A stretch of DNA of 64,000 nt from Rhodobacter sp. (GCA_020637595.1 JACKKE010000003.1:1-64000); one strand, 5' to 3'; positions 16,793 through 27,360 are shown, counted from the first letter of the stretch. Notes: generated by a model not told the origin, from the letters alone. Numbers and translations: made by a program.

Positions 16793-18931
16793 TCAGCCGC
16801 GCGCCTCGCGGATCAGGCGCAGGATGTCCTTGGCGGCGGCGGGGATATTGGTGCCCGGGCCAAAGATCGCCTTGACCCCGTGGTCATAGAGATACTGGTA
16901 ATCCTGCTGCGGGATCACGCCGCCACAGATCACCAGGATATCCCCCGCCCCCGCGTCCTTGAGTGCCTGCACCAGCTTCGGCGCCAGGGTCTTGTGCCCG
17001 GCCGCCTGCGACGAGATGCCGACGACATGCACGTCGTTGTCGATGGCGTCCTGCGCGGCTTCTTCCGGGGTCTGGAACAGCGGCCCCACGTCGACATCAA
17101 AGCCGATGTCGGCAAAGGCGGTGGCGATCACCTTGGCACCACGGTCGTGACCGTCCTGGCCCATCTTGACCACCAGCATCCGCGGCCGGCGACCTTCGTC
17201 CTCGGCAAAGGTTTCGACGTCCTTCTGGATCGCGGCAAAGGCGTCGTCGCCCTCATAGGCCGCGCCATAGACCCCGGCCAGCGTCTTGACCTCGGCCCGG
17301 TGACGACCGAACACCTTTTCCATCGCCATGCTGATTTCCCCCACGCTCGCTCGCGCCCGCGCCGCTTCGACCGCGGCAGCCAGCAGATTCCCGCCCTCAC
17401 GCGCACGGCGCTCCAATTCCGCCAGCGCCGCTTGGCAGGCTGCCTCGTCGCGGCTGGTGCGCATGGCGGTCAGACGGGCGATCTGCGCCTCGCGGACCTT
17501 GACGTTGTCGATATCCAGAATGTCGATCGGGTCTTCTTTGGCCAGGCGATACTTGTTGACGCCGACGATCACTTCCTCGCCGCGGTCGATCATCGCCTGC
17601 CGCTTGGCCGCGCTTTCCTCGATCCGCAGTTTCGGCATACCCGAGGCGACCGCCTTGGTCATGCCGCCCAGTTCCTCGACTTCCTCGATCAGTTTCCAGG
17701 CGGCCTCGGCCAGATCCGCGGTCAGTTTCTCGACGTAATACGACCCCGCCAGCGGATCGACGACCTTGGTCACGCCGGTCTCTTCCTGCAGGATCAGCTG
17801 GGTGTTGCGGGCGATCCGGGCGCTGAATTCGGTCGGCAGCGCAATCGCCTCGTCCAGCGCGTTGGTGTGCAGGGACTGCGTGCCGCCCAGCGCCGCGGCC
17901 AGCGCCTCATAGGCGGTGCGGACGACGTTGTTATAGGGATCCTGTTCCTGCAGCGAGACACCCGACGTCTGGCAATGGGTGCGCAGCATCAGGCTGCCCG
18001 GCTTCTTGGGATTGAATTCCGACATGATGCGGTGCCACAGCAGCCGCGCGGCGCGCAGCTTGGCGGCCTCCATGAAGAAATTCATGCCGATGGCGAAGAA
18101 GAAGCTGAGCCGCCCGGCGAAAGCATCGACATCCATCCCCCGCGCCAGCGCCGCGCGGACGTATTCGCGCCCGTCGGCCAGGGTAAAGGCCAGTTCCTGC
18201 ACCAGGTTCGCGCCCGCTTCCTGCATGTGGTAGCCGGAAATCGAGATCGAGTTGAACTTGGGCATCTCGGTCGAGGTGTATTCGATGATGTCCGCGATGA
18301 TCCGCATCGAGGGTTCGGGCGGATAGATATAGGTGTTGCGGACCATGAACTCCTTGAGGATGTCGTTCTGGATGGTCCCGCTGAGCAGCTTGCGGTCGAC
18401 GCCCTGTTCTTCGCCGGTGACGATGAAATTCGCCAGAACCGGGATCACCGCGCCGTTCATGGTCATCGACACCGAGACCTTCTCCAGCGGGATGCCGTCG
18501 AACAGGATCTTCATGTCCTCGACGCTGTCGATGGCGACGCCGGCCTTGCCCACATCGCCCACCACGCGCGGGTGATCGCTGTCATAACCGCGGTGCGTCG
18601 CCAGGTCGAAGGCGACCGAGACACCCTGCTGCCCGGCGGCCAGCGCCTTGCGGTAGAAGGCATTCGATTCCTCGGCGGTGGAAAAGCCCGCATACTGGCG
18701 GATGGTCCAGGGGCGGCCGGCATACATCGTGGCGCGCGGGCCGCGGGTGAAGGGCGCGATCCCGGGCATCGAGCCGAGATGATCGAGCCCGTCCAGATCA
18801 GCCTCGGTATAGAGCGGCTTGACCGGAATCCCCTCCAGCGTGTCCCAGGTCAGGCTGTCGGGCGACTGCCCTTTGAGTTCCTTGGCGGCCAGGGCCTGCC
18901 ACTGCGCCATCTTGTCGGTGCCGTCGCTCAT
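16793..18931 (-). CDS. mcm: Methylmalonyl-CoA mutase
   Basis: Adenosylcobalamin-dependent isomerase converting (R)-methylmalonyl-CoA to succinyl-CoA, the last step of propionyl-CoA assimilation. The 712-residue protein has the catalytic TIM barrel (RPWTIRQYAGFSTAEESN, GLSVAFDLATHRGYD-type block, ISGYHMQEAGA, RTHCQTSGVSL) and a C-terminal B12-binding domain whose DGHDRG supplies the lower ligand His595. It is the single-chain homodimeric type. ATG 18931 is chosen because AAAGGAG lies 5 bases upstream; the adjacent in-frame GTG is less likely. It is divergent from the DUF4174 gene. The pcc genes lie in the same cluster; no TTTGCAAA motif is obvious in its upstream region. Confidence 0.96.
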   Translation of the reverse strand: MSDGTDKMAQWQALAAKELKGQSPDSLTWDTLEGIPVKPLYTEADLDGLDHLGSMPGIAPFTRGPRATMYAGRPWTIRQYAGFSTAEESNAFYRKALAAGQQGVSVAFDLATHRGYDSDHPRVVGDVGKAGVAIDSVEDMKILFDGIPLEKVSVSMTMNGAVIPVLANFIVTGEEQGVDRKLLSGTIQNDILKEFMVRNTYIYPPEPSMRIIADIIEYTSTEMPKFNSISISGYHMQEAGANLVQELAFTLADGREYVRAALARGMDVDAFAGRLSFFFAIGMNFFMEAAKLRAARLLWHRIMSEFNPKKPGSLMLRTHCQTSGVSLQEQDPYNNVVRTAYEALAAALGGTQSLHTNALDEAIALPTEFSARIARNTQLILQEETGVTKVVDPLAGSYYVEKLTADLAEAAWKLIEEVEELGGMTKAVASGMPKLRIEESAAKRQAMIDRGEEVIVGVNKYRLAKEDPIDILDIDNVKVREAQIARLTAMRTSRDEAACQAALAELERRAREGGNLLAAAVEAARARASVGEISMAMEKVFGRHRAEVKTLAGVYGAAYEGDDAFAAIQKDVETFAEDEGRRPRMLVVKMGQDGHDRGAKVIATAFADIGFDVDVGPLFQTPEEAAQDAIDNDVHVVGISSQAAGHKTLAPKLVQALKDAGAGDILVICGGVIPQQDYQYLYDHGVKAIFGPGTNIPAAAKDILRLIREARG

Positions 18932-19051
18932 CACGCGCTCCTTTGTGTCCTGCGGCCACGGCCCCGGGGGCTGCGTGGCGAATTCGTTGTGAAAGCTGGT
19001 GAAATCCGGGCGCGGGTGCCTATATCAAGGGGCAAAGGAGTCCCCGCACCG

Positions 19052-19516
19052 ATGAAATCCGTATTGCTCGCGTTGTCGCTGCTGCTGACCGCCGGCCCGT
19101 TGCTGGCCCAGGAACCCGTCACGGACGAGGTCGCACCAGCGGCGCTGCAGGTGATCGACGCCAGCGCCGAAGGGGTCGACCCGGCGGCATACCAGTGGCA
19201 ATGGCGGATCGTCGCCGTGCTGGCGGATTCGCCGCTGGACCCGGCGTTTGTCCGCCAGATGCGGGCGATCGAGGAGGCGCCGAACGACCTGTTCGAGCGC
19301 GACGTGCTGGTGCTGTTCGACAGCGACCGCAACTCGGGCAGCGCGCTGCGGCAGATGCTGCGCCCGCGCGGGTTCATGCTGGCGATCCTCGGCAAGGACG
19401 GCGAGATCAAGCAACGTCGCCCCTCGCCGCGCACGGTGCGCGAAATCGGCGAGATCATCGACCGGTTCCCGCTGCGCCGGCAGGAGATCCTGGAGCGGCT
19501 GCCCGCGGGGCGGTGA
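19052..19516 (+). CDS. DUF4174 secreted protein
   Basis: A 154-residue protein with a cleavable signal peptide (MKSVLLALSLLLTAGPLLA) and a DUF4174 domain (RIVAVLADSPLDPAFVRQM, then ERDVLVLFDSDRNS, FMLAILGKDGEIKQRR). The domain looks thioredoxin-like, as if derived from a periplasmic redox fold without the CxxC. ATG 19052 has AAAGGAG upstream. It lies alone on the plus strand between mcm and pccA; involvement in propionate use is not supported beyond position. Confidence 0.85.
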   Translation: MKSVLLALSLLLTAGPLLAQEPVTDEVAPAALQVIDASAEGVDPAAYQWQWRIVAVLADSPLDPAFVRQMRAIEEAPNDLFERDVLVLFDSDRNSGSALRQMLRPRGFMLAILGKDGEIKQRRPSPRTVREIGEIIDRFPLRRQEILERLPAGR

Positions 19517-19538
19517 GGGGCGTGCAGGCGGTGAGGCC

Positions 19539-19581
19539 GGGGGCGCTGCCCCCGGACCCCCGGCGTATTGGAAGCAAGATG
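19539..19581 (-). repeat. Dispersed 3'-end element, copy 2 (behind pccA), with hairpin
   Basis: Read on the minus strand, CATCTTGCTTCCAATACGCC begins 19 bases after the pccA stop and is followed by GGGGG and a GGGGGC-AGC-GCCCCC hairpin (19539-19553). The order and spacing match copy 1 behind ade. The hairpin may also serve the convergent DUF4174 gene. Confidence 0.6.
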
Positions 19582-19600
19582 AAAGGGGCGCGGGGCCACC

Positions 19601-21604
<2,004 letters not shown>

Positions 21605-21674
21605 GCTCACTCCCCTGCCCCGTGCGGGGCCCCAATTGTCTGTGCGGCGATGGTGTTGATGGCGGCCGAGGCGG

Positions 21675-22064
21675 TCATATGTCTGCCTCGTCGTCCCAGT
21701 CGAAGCCCTCGCCATCCTCGGCAAAGACGTCCGGGAAACTGATGCGGGCCTTGGCGACGTCGATGCGCAGCAGGGCCTCGTAGCTTTTCGGATCGAAGGG
21801 GTCTTCGGCGGCCACGACCTCGCGGCCAAAGAGCCAGGACAGGCGTCCGGCGTCCAAGTTGCCGCGCTCGAAAGGCTCTTCGCCGAAATGGTCCCACAGC
21901 GCCGCCATGAAGCCGGTGTCGGCGCGGCGGTCGGCGGGGCGGCGGTCCTTGAACCGCTGGCGCGCGATCAGGGGGGTGGCCCCTTCCTTGACGTTGGCGC
22001 GGCGGATCGTGAACTGGAAATCGGTGCCGGGCAGCCGCCCGGGAAAGCCGCGATGCTTCAGCAT
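21675..22064 (-). CDS. Unrecognised protein encoded between pccB and pccA
   Basis: A 129-residue soluble protein with no signal peptide or membrane segment. The N-terminal third is basic (MLKHRGFPGRLPGTDFQFTIRRANVKEG), the middle is RQRFKDRRPADRRADTGF, and the end is strongly acidic (FPDVFAEDGEGFDWDDEADI). It also contains EAEDPFDPKSYEALLRIDVAKARISFP-like sequence. I do not recognise a domain. Its place inside the pcc run on the same strand suggests a role tied to the carboxylase, for example assembly or stability, but this is inference. Confidence 0.75.
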   Translation of the reverse strand: MLKHRGFPGRLPGTDFQFTIRRANVKEGATPLIARQRFKDRRPADRRADTGFMAALWDHFGEEPFERGNLDAGRLSWLFGREVVAAEDPFDPKSYEALLRIDVAKARISFPDVFAEDGEGFDWDDEADI

Positions 22065-22099
22065 GGGATACCCCCCTGCCGGATCGCGGGCAGCACTGC

Positions 22100-22125
22100 G
22101 GGCGAGGCCTGGGCAGGCCCCGCCC
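22100..22125. terminator. Hairpin between the small lipoprotein and the gene at 21675
   Basis: Two stacked stems, GGGCG/CGCCC and GGCCTG/CAGGCC, with single mismatched A and C between them and a GG loop. There is no T-run. It may attenuate transcription between lipoprotein and downstream pcc genes. Confidence 0.45.
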
Positions 22126-22151
22126 GGTGCGTCACACGCAAATGCGCGAGA

Positions 22152-22301
22152 TCAGCGGTATTTCGGGGTGACCGGCTCGACGTAGATCGGCGCGGGCGCC
22201 GGCTCGACCATGACGAATTCTTCCTGCCGGCGCTGGTTGCACCCGGCAAGGAAGGACAGGCCGACGACAGCCGCGATGACGGCGACAGTGGTCTTGGACA
22301 T
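22152..22301 (-). CDS. Small lipoprotein (49 residues)
   Basis: A very short gene: ATG 22301 with AGGAG upstream, TGA at 22152. The product MSKTTVAVIAAVVGLSFLAG is followed by Cys21, a good lipobox (LAGC), and then a 28-residue tail rich in Glu, Pro and Val (NQRRQEEFVMVEPAPAPIYV then EPVTPKYR). It should be lipidated in the envelope. No function is known; it sits between pccB and pccA on the same strand. The signal and ribosome-binding site make it credible despite its size. Confidence 0.75.
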   Translation of the reverse strand: MSKTTVAVIAAVVGLSFLAGCNQRRQEEFVMVEPAPAPIYVEPVTPKYR

Positions 22302-22549
22302 GCGTTTCTCCTGCTCTCGTTGTGCCCCGGTCGCCGGGCCGCTGCCAGACGCCGGATGCTGTTATCTGCACAAACCAATACGGCAGTGCTGGTTCGGACA
22401 ATATCCGATTTCGCAGGGCGTTGCCAGTTTTTCGGTTCATACATGGGGGTTAGCAGGTCATTTTGTGGCGCGGCGGCACCACGGCACCGCCACGACAGGG
22501 TGAAAAAATCAACATCTTGCGCAAGCATGCCGTGTCGCCTCTGTTGCTG

Positions 22550-22571
22550 GTGACACCCGGGCGGGTGTCAC
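22550..22571. terminator. Perfect inverted repeat over the pccB stop codon
   Basis: GTGACACCCG-GG-CGGGTGTCAC, 10-bp arms around a 2-base centre, with the pccB TGA inside the right arm (22568-22570). There is no T-run on either side, so it may instead stabilise the mRNA end or be a protein site. Confidence 0.45.
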
Positions 22572-24100
22572 AGCGGGATGTTGTCGTGCTTCTTCCAGGG
22601 GTTCGACAGCTTCTTGTTGCGCAGCGAGGCAAAGGCCCGACAGATCCGGCGGCGGGTCGAATGCGGCATGATCACCTCGTCGACGAAGCCACGCTCGGCC
22701 GCGACGAACGGATTCGCGAAACGGTCCTCGTAGTTCCTGGTATGCGCTGCAATCTTCTCGGCGTCGCCCAGATCGGCGCGGTGGATGATCTCGGTCGCGC
22801 CCTTGGCGCCCATCACCGCGATTTCGGCGGTCGGCCAGGCATAGTTGAAATCGCCGCGCAGGTGCTTCGACGCCATCACGTCATAGGCCCCGCCATAGGC
22901 CTTGCGGGTGATCACCGTGACCTTGGGCACGGTCGCTTCGCCATAGGCAAAGAGCAGCTTGGCGCCGTGCTTGATGACGCCGCCGTATTCCTGGCCGGTG
23001 CCAGGCAGGAAGCCGGGCACGTCGACCAGCGTCAGGATCGGGATCTCGAACGCGTCGCAGAAACGCACGAAGCGCGCGGCCTTGCGCGAGCTGTCGATGT
23101 CGAGGCAGCCGGCCAGCACCATCGGCTGGTTGGCGACGACGCCCACGGACTGTCCCTCGAGCCGGATGAAGCCGGTGATGATGTTCTTGGCGAAATCGGC
23201 CTGGATCTCATAGAAATCCCCCTCGTCCGCGAGCTTCTGGATCAGCTCCTTCATGTCGTAGGGGGTGTTCGGGTTGTCGGGGATCAGCGTGTCGAGGCTG
23301 TCCTCGATCCGGCCGGGCTCGTCGAAGAACGGGCGGACCGGCGGTTTTTCGCGGTTGTTGAGCGGCAGGAAGTCGATCAGGCGGCGGACCTCGATCAGCG
23401 CCTCGACATCGTTTTCAAAGGCGCCGTCCGCGACCGAGGATTTCTTGGTATGGGTGCTGGCGCCGCCCAGTTCCTCGGCAGTGACGATCTCGTTCGTGAC
23501 GGTCTTCACCACGTCGGGGCCGGTCACGAACATATAGGACGAATCGCGCACCATGAAGATGAAGTCGGTCATCGCCGGCGAATAGACCGCGCCGCCCGCG
23601 CAGGGGCCCATGATCACCGAGATCTGCGGCACCACGCCCGAGGCCATGATGTTGCGCTGGAACACGTCGGCGTAGCCCGCGAGCGAGGCCACCCCCTCCT
23701 GGATGCGCGCGCCGCCCGAGTCGTTCAGCCCGATCACCGGCGCACCGTTCTGGATCGCCATATCCATGATCTTGCAGATCTTCTGCGCATGGGTTTCCGA
23801 CAGCGACCCGCCAAAAACGGTGAAGTCCTGGCTGAACACATAGACCATGCGGCCGTTCACGGTGCCCCAGCCGGTCACCACGCCATCACCCGAGGGACGG
23901 TCCTTTTCCATGCCGAAGTCGGTGCAGCGATGAGCGACGAACATGTCGAATTCCTCGAACGACCCCTCGTCGAGCAGCAATTCGATCCGTTCGCGCGCGG
24001 TCAGCTTGCCCTTGGCATGCTGCGCTTCGATCCGGCGCGCACCGCCGCCTTGACGCGCCGCCGAACGCCGGGTTTCGAGCTCTTGCAGAATATCCTTCAT
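22568..24100 (-). CDS. pccB: Propionyl-CoA carboxylase, carboxyltransferase beta subunit
   Basis: Transfers CO2 from biotin on PccA to propionyl-CoA. The 510-residue length is standard. Two crotonase-fold halves are visible: the N-terminal part with GDGVVTGWGTVNGRMVYVFSQDFTVFGG and IGLNDSGGARIQEG, and the C-terminal part with LVDVPGFLPGTGQEYGG and TRKAYGGAYDVM. It is transcribed leftward from a promoter overlapped by a TTTGCAAA-N4-TTGGCAAA site (24172-24191), which predicts PccR control. Confidence 0.96.
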   Translation of the reverse strand: MKDILQELETRRSAARQGGGARRIEAQHAKGKLTARERIELLLDEGSFEEFDMFVAHRCTDFGMEKDRPSGDGVVTGWGTVNGRMVYVFSQDFTVFGGSLSETHAQKICKIMDMAIQNGAPVIGLNDSGGARIQEGVASLAGYADVFQRNIMASGVVPQISVIMGPCAGGAVYSPAMTDFIFMVRDSSYMFVTGPDVVKTVTNEIVTAEELGGASTHTKKSSVADGAFENDVEALIEVRRLIDFLPLNNREKPPVRPFFDEPGRIEDSLDTLIPDNPNTPYDMKELIQKLADEGDFYEIQADFAKNIITGFIRLEGQSVGVVANQPMVLAGCLDIDSSRKAARFVRFCDAFEIPILTLVDVPGFLPGTGQEYGGVIKHGAKLLFAYGEATVPKVTVITRKAYGGAYDVMASKHLRGDFNYAWPTAEIAVMGAKGATEIIHRADLGDAEKIAAHTRNYEDRFANPFVAAERGFVDEVIMPHSTRRRICRAFASLRNKKLSNPWKKHDNIPL

Positions 24101-24160
24101 GGGGGGCCCTCCTCGGATTTGCAGGGCAATCTATTGGTGCAAGGGCATCAGGGAAAGCAA

Positions 24161-24191
24161 AATAGAGAAAATTTGCAAATGACTTGGCAAA
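24161..24191 (-). promoter_or_regulatory. pccB promoter overlapped by PccR operator
   Basis: TTTGCAAA-TGAC-TTGGCAAA (24172-24191) matches, with one mismatch, the TTTGCAAA-N4-TTTGCAAA motif reported as necessary for PccR control of pccB in Rhodobacter sphaeroides. On the minus strand a -35-like TTGCCA (24185-24190) and a -10-like TCTATT (24161-24166) are 18 bases apart, so the operator covers the -35 box and spacer, a geometry that suits repression. The promoter boxes are my reading. Confidence 0.75.
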
Positions 24192-24194
24192 GAC

Positions 24195-24221
24195 AATTCG
24201 CTAATTGCAAATTCGCTAATT
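24195..24221. repeat. Two direct copies of AATTCGCTAATT
   Basis: AATTCGCTAATT occurs at 24195-24206 and 24210-24221, a 15-base period, next to the PccR site in the pccB/DUF486 intergenic region. Each copy has AATT-N4-AATT symmetry. It may be a second regulator's binding site for the rightward gene. Confidence 0.5.
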
Positions 24222-24286
24222 CACGCCGCTTCCCCGGCATCGAAACCGGGACTATCACGCGACAAACCCCAGCCCCGAGTCGCCCC

Positions 24287-24637
24287 ATGCCCCTGCCCGT
24301 TCCGCTGATCACCATCCTGCTGCTTCTCGCCTCGAATGTTTTTATGACCTTCGCCTGGTATGGCCATCTCAAATTCAAATCCGCGCCCCTGCTGGTGGTG
24401 ATCCTCGTCAGCTGGGGCATCGCGTTCTTCGAATACCTGCTGCAGGTGCCTGCGAACCGGATCGGCCACGGCACCTTTTCCGCAGCCGAGCTGAAAACGA
24501 TCCAGGAGGTCATCACCCTGACCGTCTTTGCCGGGTTCTCGGTGTTCTACCTGCGCGAACCGCTGGGCTGGAACCACCTGGCCGGGTTCGCGCTGATCGC
24601 GGGAGGTGCCTTTTTGATCTTCCAGCGCGCCGGCTGA
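24287..24637 (+). CDS. DUF486 (DMT-like) small membrane protein
   Basis: A 116-residue integral membrane protein with four helices (about residues 5-20, 33-50, 77-92 and 97-112). The blocks LLLLASNVFMTFAWYGHLKF, SWGIAFFEYLLQVPANRIG and LREPLGWNHLAGF are typical of DUF486, a relative of small multidrug-resistance proteins. ATG 24287 is the first in-frame start giving the conserved N-terminus. It is divergent from pccB and shares its AT-rich upstream region, so it may be co-regulated. Confidence 0.85.
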   Translation: MPLPVPLITILLLLASNVFMTFAWYGHLKFKSAPLLVVILVSWGIAFFEYLLQVPANRIGHGTFSAAELKTIQEVITLTVFAGFSVFYLREPLGWNHLAGFALIAGGAFLIFQRAG

Positions 24638-24678
24638 CGGCTCTGGACAGTCCGCCCGGGCATCAATACACTTGTAAA

Positions 24679-25884
24679 ATGAAACGTATCGAGCCGCGGT
24701 TCCTCGACCGCTCTACCCCCCCGCACATTGCCACGCTGATCCTGATTGCCGGGATCTCGGCCCTGTCAATGAATGTGTTCCTGCCGTCGCTTCCCAACAT
24801 GGCGGCCTACTTCAACGCCGATTATGCGGTGTTGCAGCTGTCGATCTCGGTCTACCTGGCCTTCAGTGCCCTTCTGCAGCTGGCCATCGGCCCGGTCTCC
24901 GACCTGTTCGGCCGGCGGCGGGTGCTGCTGATCTCGATGGCGGTCTTTATCCTGGCCAGCCTCGGCACGTTGCTCGCCCCCACGGCCGAGATCTTCCTGA
25001 TCTTCCGCATGCTGCAGGCCTCGATCGCCACCGGCATGGCACTGAGCCGAGCCATCGTGCGCGACATGGTCGACGAGGCCCGCGCCGCCTCGATGATCGC
25101 CTATGTCACGCTGGGCATGTCGATCGTGCCGATGCTGGGACCGATCGTCGGCGGTGCGCTGGATGAATGGTTCGGCTGGCAGGCCAACTTCCTGATGCTG
25201 CTGGTCCTCGGGCTGGCGGTGTTCGCGATGACCTGGGCGGACCTCGGCGAGACCACCGTCAACCGGCCAACCAGCTTTCTGGAGCAGGTGCAGGACTACC
25301 CGGAACTTCTGACCTCACCGCGGTTCTGGGGCTATGTCCTCACCACCGCCTGCGCCTCGGGGATGTTCTTTGCCTATCTCGGCGCGGCCCCGTTCATCGG
25401 CAGCAAGATCTACCACCTCAGCCCCAGCGAACTGGGCCTGCTGTTCGGCGTCACCGGCGCGGGCTATGGGATCGGCAATTTCTTCTCCGGGCGGTTCTCG
25501 ATGCGGCTCGGCGTGACGCGGATGATCGTCCTTGGCAACGTCGTCATGGCGGTTGGTCTGACCCTGCAATGGCTGGCCCTGCTGAGCGACTCGGCCTGGG
25601 TGTTCTTCGGCCCGTTCCTGATCGTCGGTGCCGGCAATGGCCTGGTGCTGCCGAACTCGAATGCCGGGATGCTGTCGGTGCGACCTAAACTGGCGGGTTC
25701 GGCCTCGGGGCTGGGTGGCGCGATTATGATCGGCGGCGGGGCGGCGCTGTCGGCCATCGCCGGCTCGATCGTCACCGAGGAAACCGGCGCCTGGCCCCTG
25801 CTGGCGGTCATGTCGCTGTCCCTGCTGGGCTCGTTCCTGTCGATCGCGATGGTCATCCGCCGTAACCGCCGCCTGGGGGTCTGA
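24679..25884 (+). CDS. MFS drug efflux transporter, Bcr/CflA type
   Basis: A 401-residue major-facilitator protein with twelve predicted helices. The Bcr/CflA features are the early MNVFLPSLPNMAAYF, the motif-A loop GPVSDLFGRRRVLLIS between helices 2 and 3, and SRAIVRDMVDEARAASMIAY. Family members export drugs or metabolites in exchange for protons. It starts 41 bases after the DUF486 gene. No cognate substrate is evident. Confidence 0.9.
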   Translation: MKRIEPRFLDRSTPPHIATLILIAGISALSMNVFLPSLPNMAAYFNADYAVLQLSISVYLAFSALLQLAIGPVSDLFGRRRVLLISMAVFILASLGTLLAPTAEIFLIFRMLQASIATGMALSRAIVRDMVDEARAASMIAYVTLGMSIVPMLGPIVGGALDEWFGWQANFLMLLVLGLAVFAMTWADLGETTVNRPTSFLEQVQDYPELLTSPRFWGYVLTTACASGMFFAYLGAAPFIGSKIYHLSPSELGLLFGVTGAGYGIGNFFSGRFSMRLGVTRMIVLGNVVMAVGLTLQWLALLSDSAWVFFGPFLIVGAGNGLVLPNSNAGMLSVRPKLAGSASGLGGAIMIGGGAALSAIAGSIVTEETGAWPLLAVMSLSLLGSFLSIAMVIRRNRRLGV

Positions 25885-25893
25885 TCGGCCCCC

Positions 25894-25940
25894 TTGGCAG
25901 CGCCGCTTTGCAAAGCTAGCTTGGCGGAATTGCAAAGCGG
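25894..25940 (+). promoter_or_regulatory. Candidate PccR autoregulatory site upstream of pccR
   Basis: An 11-bp inverted repeat, CCGCTTTGCAA (25903-25913) and TTGCAAAGCGG (25930-25940), contains two TTGCAAA half-elements 22 bases apart centre to centre and ends 7 bases before the pccR ATG. A weak promoter (TTGGCA at 25894, TAGCTT at 25917, 17 apart) lies within it. The arrangement suggests that PccR represses its own gene. Confidence 0.6.
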
Positions 25941-25947
25941 GGCGGAA

Positions 25948-27354
25948 ATGGCTGTTCAGAAACTCTATGCCGGGGCCAAGCTGCGCGAGATCCGCTCGCG
26001 GCTGCAGCTGACGCAAAAGGACTTTGCCGCGCGGCTGGGCGTCTCGCTGCCCTATCTCAACCAGATGGAGAACAACAACCGCCCGGTGTCGACCGCGGTG
26101 GTGCTGGCCCTGGCGCGCGAGTTCGGCACCGATGTGACCGAGCTGAGCACAGGCGACAGTGAGCGCATGGTCACCGATCTGCGCGAGGCGTTGGCCGATC
26201 CGGTGTTCCCCGCCCCGGCGCCCTCGGCGGCCGACCTGCGGCTGGTCGCCTCGAACGCGCCCGGGGTCGCCCGCGCGCTTCTGGCACTGCACCGCGCCTA
26301 TCGCCAGACCCACGAGCGCCTGGCCTCGCTCGACGAGGCGCTGGGCCGCGAGGACCAGATGCTGCGCGCCTCGCCCTGGGAAGAGGTGCGCGACTTCTTC
26401 CACTACTGCGACAACTACATCGACGCCGTCGACCGCGCTGCCGAACATTTCGCCCAGGGCCCCGATCCGATTGACGGCAGGGCTGTGGCGGCACTGGAGC
26501 GGCGCGGGATCAAAGTTCAGTTTTCCGATATCGAGATGCTGCGTCACTACGATTCCGGCGGGCGAACTCTCACTTTATCAACCAAAGCGTCGCAGGCGAC
26601 CCGGCGGTTTCAACTGCTGCACCAGGTTGCCTTGCTGACCCAGAACGACCTGCTGGAGGCGACGCTGGATCTGGCCCGGTTTCAGTCCGACGAGGCGCGC
26701 GCGATCGCCAAGATCGGCCTGGCGAATTATTTCGCCGGGGCGGCACAGCTGCCCTATGGCGCCTTTCTCGCCGCCGCGCAGGAAAGCCGGCATGATCTGG
26801 AGATGCTGGCCGACCGGTTCGGCGCCTCGATCGAGCAGGTCGCACACCGGCTGTCCACGCTGCAGCGCCCCGGGGCCAAGGGGGTGCCGTTCTTCTTTGT
26901 GCGCGTCGATCAGGCCGGCACGATCACCAAGCGCCATTCTGCGACGCGGCTGCAATTCGCACGCTATGGCGGGGCCTGTCCGTTGTGGAACGTGCACCAG
27001 GCCTTCGAGACGCCGGGGCGGTTCCTGCGCCAGTTGGCCGAGACCCCGGACGGGGTGCGGTATTTCTGTCTGGCACGGGACGTGTCCAAGCCTGGCGGGT
27101 CATTCCGGGCGCCGGTGCGGCGCTATGCCATCGGGCTGGGCTGCGAGATCCGCCATGCCGAGGCGCTGACTTATGCCGACGACATGGACCTGACCAACCC
27201 CACGGCCTTTGAGCCGATCGGCATTTCCTGCCGGATCTGCGCGCGGCCCAATTGCCACCAGCGATCGGTTCCGCCGCTGGAACAGGGGCTGCGGATCGAC
27301 CTCGACCGCCGCGGGGTGCTGCCCTATGCGATCGACGCGCAAAGCGGATCCTGA
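25948..27354 (+). CDS. pccR: PccR-type short-chain fatty acyl-CoA regulator (ScfR family)
   Basis: A 468-residue transcription factor with an N-terminal XRE helix-turn-helix (LREIRSRLQLTQKDFAARLGVSLPYLNQMENNNRPVS at about residues 11-47, shown here in parts), a central IrrE-like/DUF955-type region (FQLLHQVALLTQ) and a C-terminal DUF2083-like domain with paired Cys (ISCRICARPNCHQRS). RamB, MccR and PccR share this layout and sense acyl-CoA levels. Location beside pccB and the TTTGCAAA sites identify it as PccR. ATG 25948 follows GGGGCGGAA. By family knowledge it controls pccB in response to propionyl-CoA. Confidence 0.9.
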   Translation: MAVQKLYAGAKLREIRSRLQLTQKDFAARLGVSLPYLNQMENNNRPVSTAVVLALAREFGTDVTELSTGDSERMVTDLREALADPVFPAPAPSAADLRLVASNAPGVARALLALHRAYRQTHERLASLDEALGREDQMLRASPWEEVRDFFHYCDNYIDAVDRAAEHFAQGPDPIDGRAVAALERRGIKVQFSDIEMLRHYDSGGRTLTLSTKASQATRRFQLLHQVALLTQNDLLEATLDLARFQSDEARAIAKIGLANYFAGAAQLPYGAFLAAAQESRHDLEMLADRFGASIEQVAHRLSTLQRPGAKGVPFFFVRVDQAGTITKRHSATRLQFARYGGACPLWNVHQAFETPGRFLRQLAETPDGVRYFCLARDVSKPGGSFRAPVRRYAIGLGCEIRHAEALTYADDMDLTNPTAFEPIGISCRICARPNCHQRSVPPLEQGLRIDLDRRGVLPYAIDAQSGS

Positions 27355-27360
27355 CGCAAA

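Noticed and set aside
16274..19516. Very long plus-strand open frame opposite mcm
   Set aside because: It is the antisense shadow of mcm in GC-rich DNA. Only its last 154 codons (from 19052) form a real gene with a signal peptide and ribosome-binding site.
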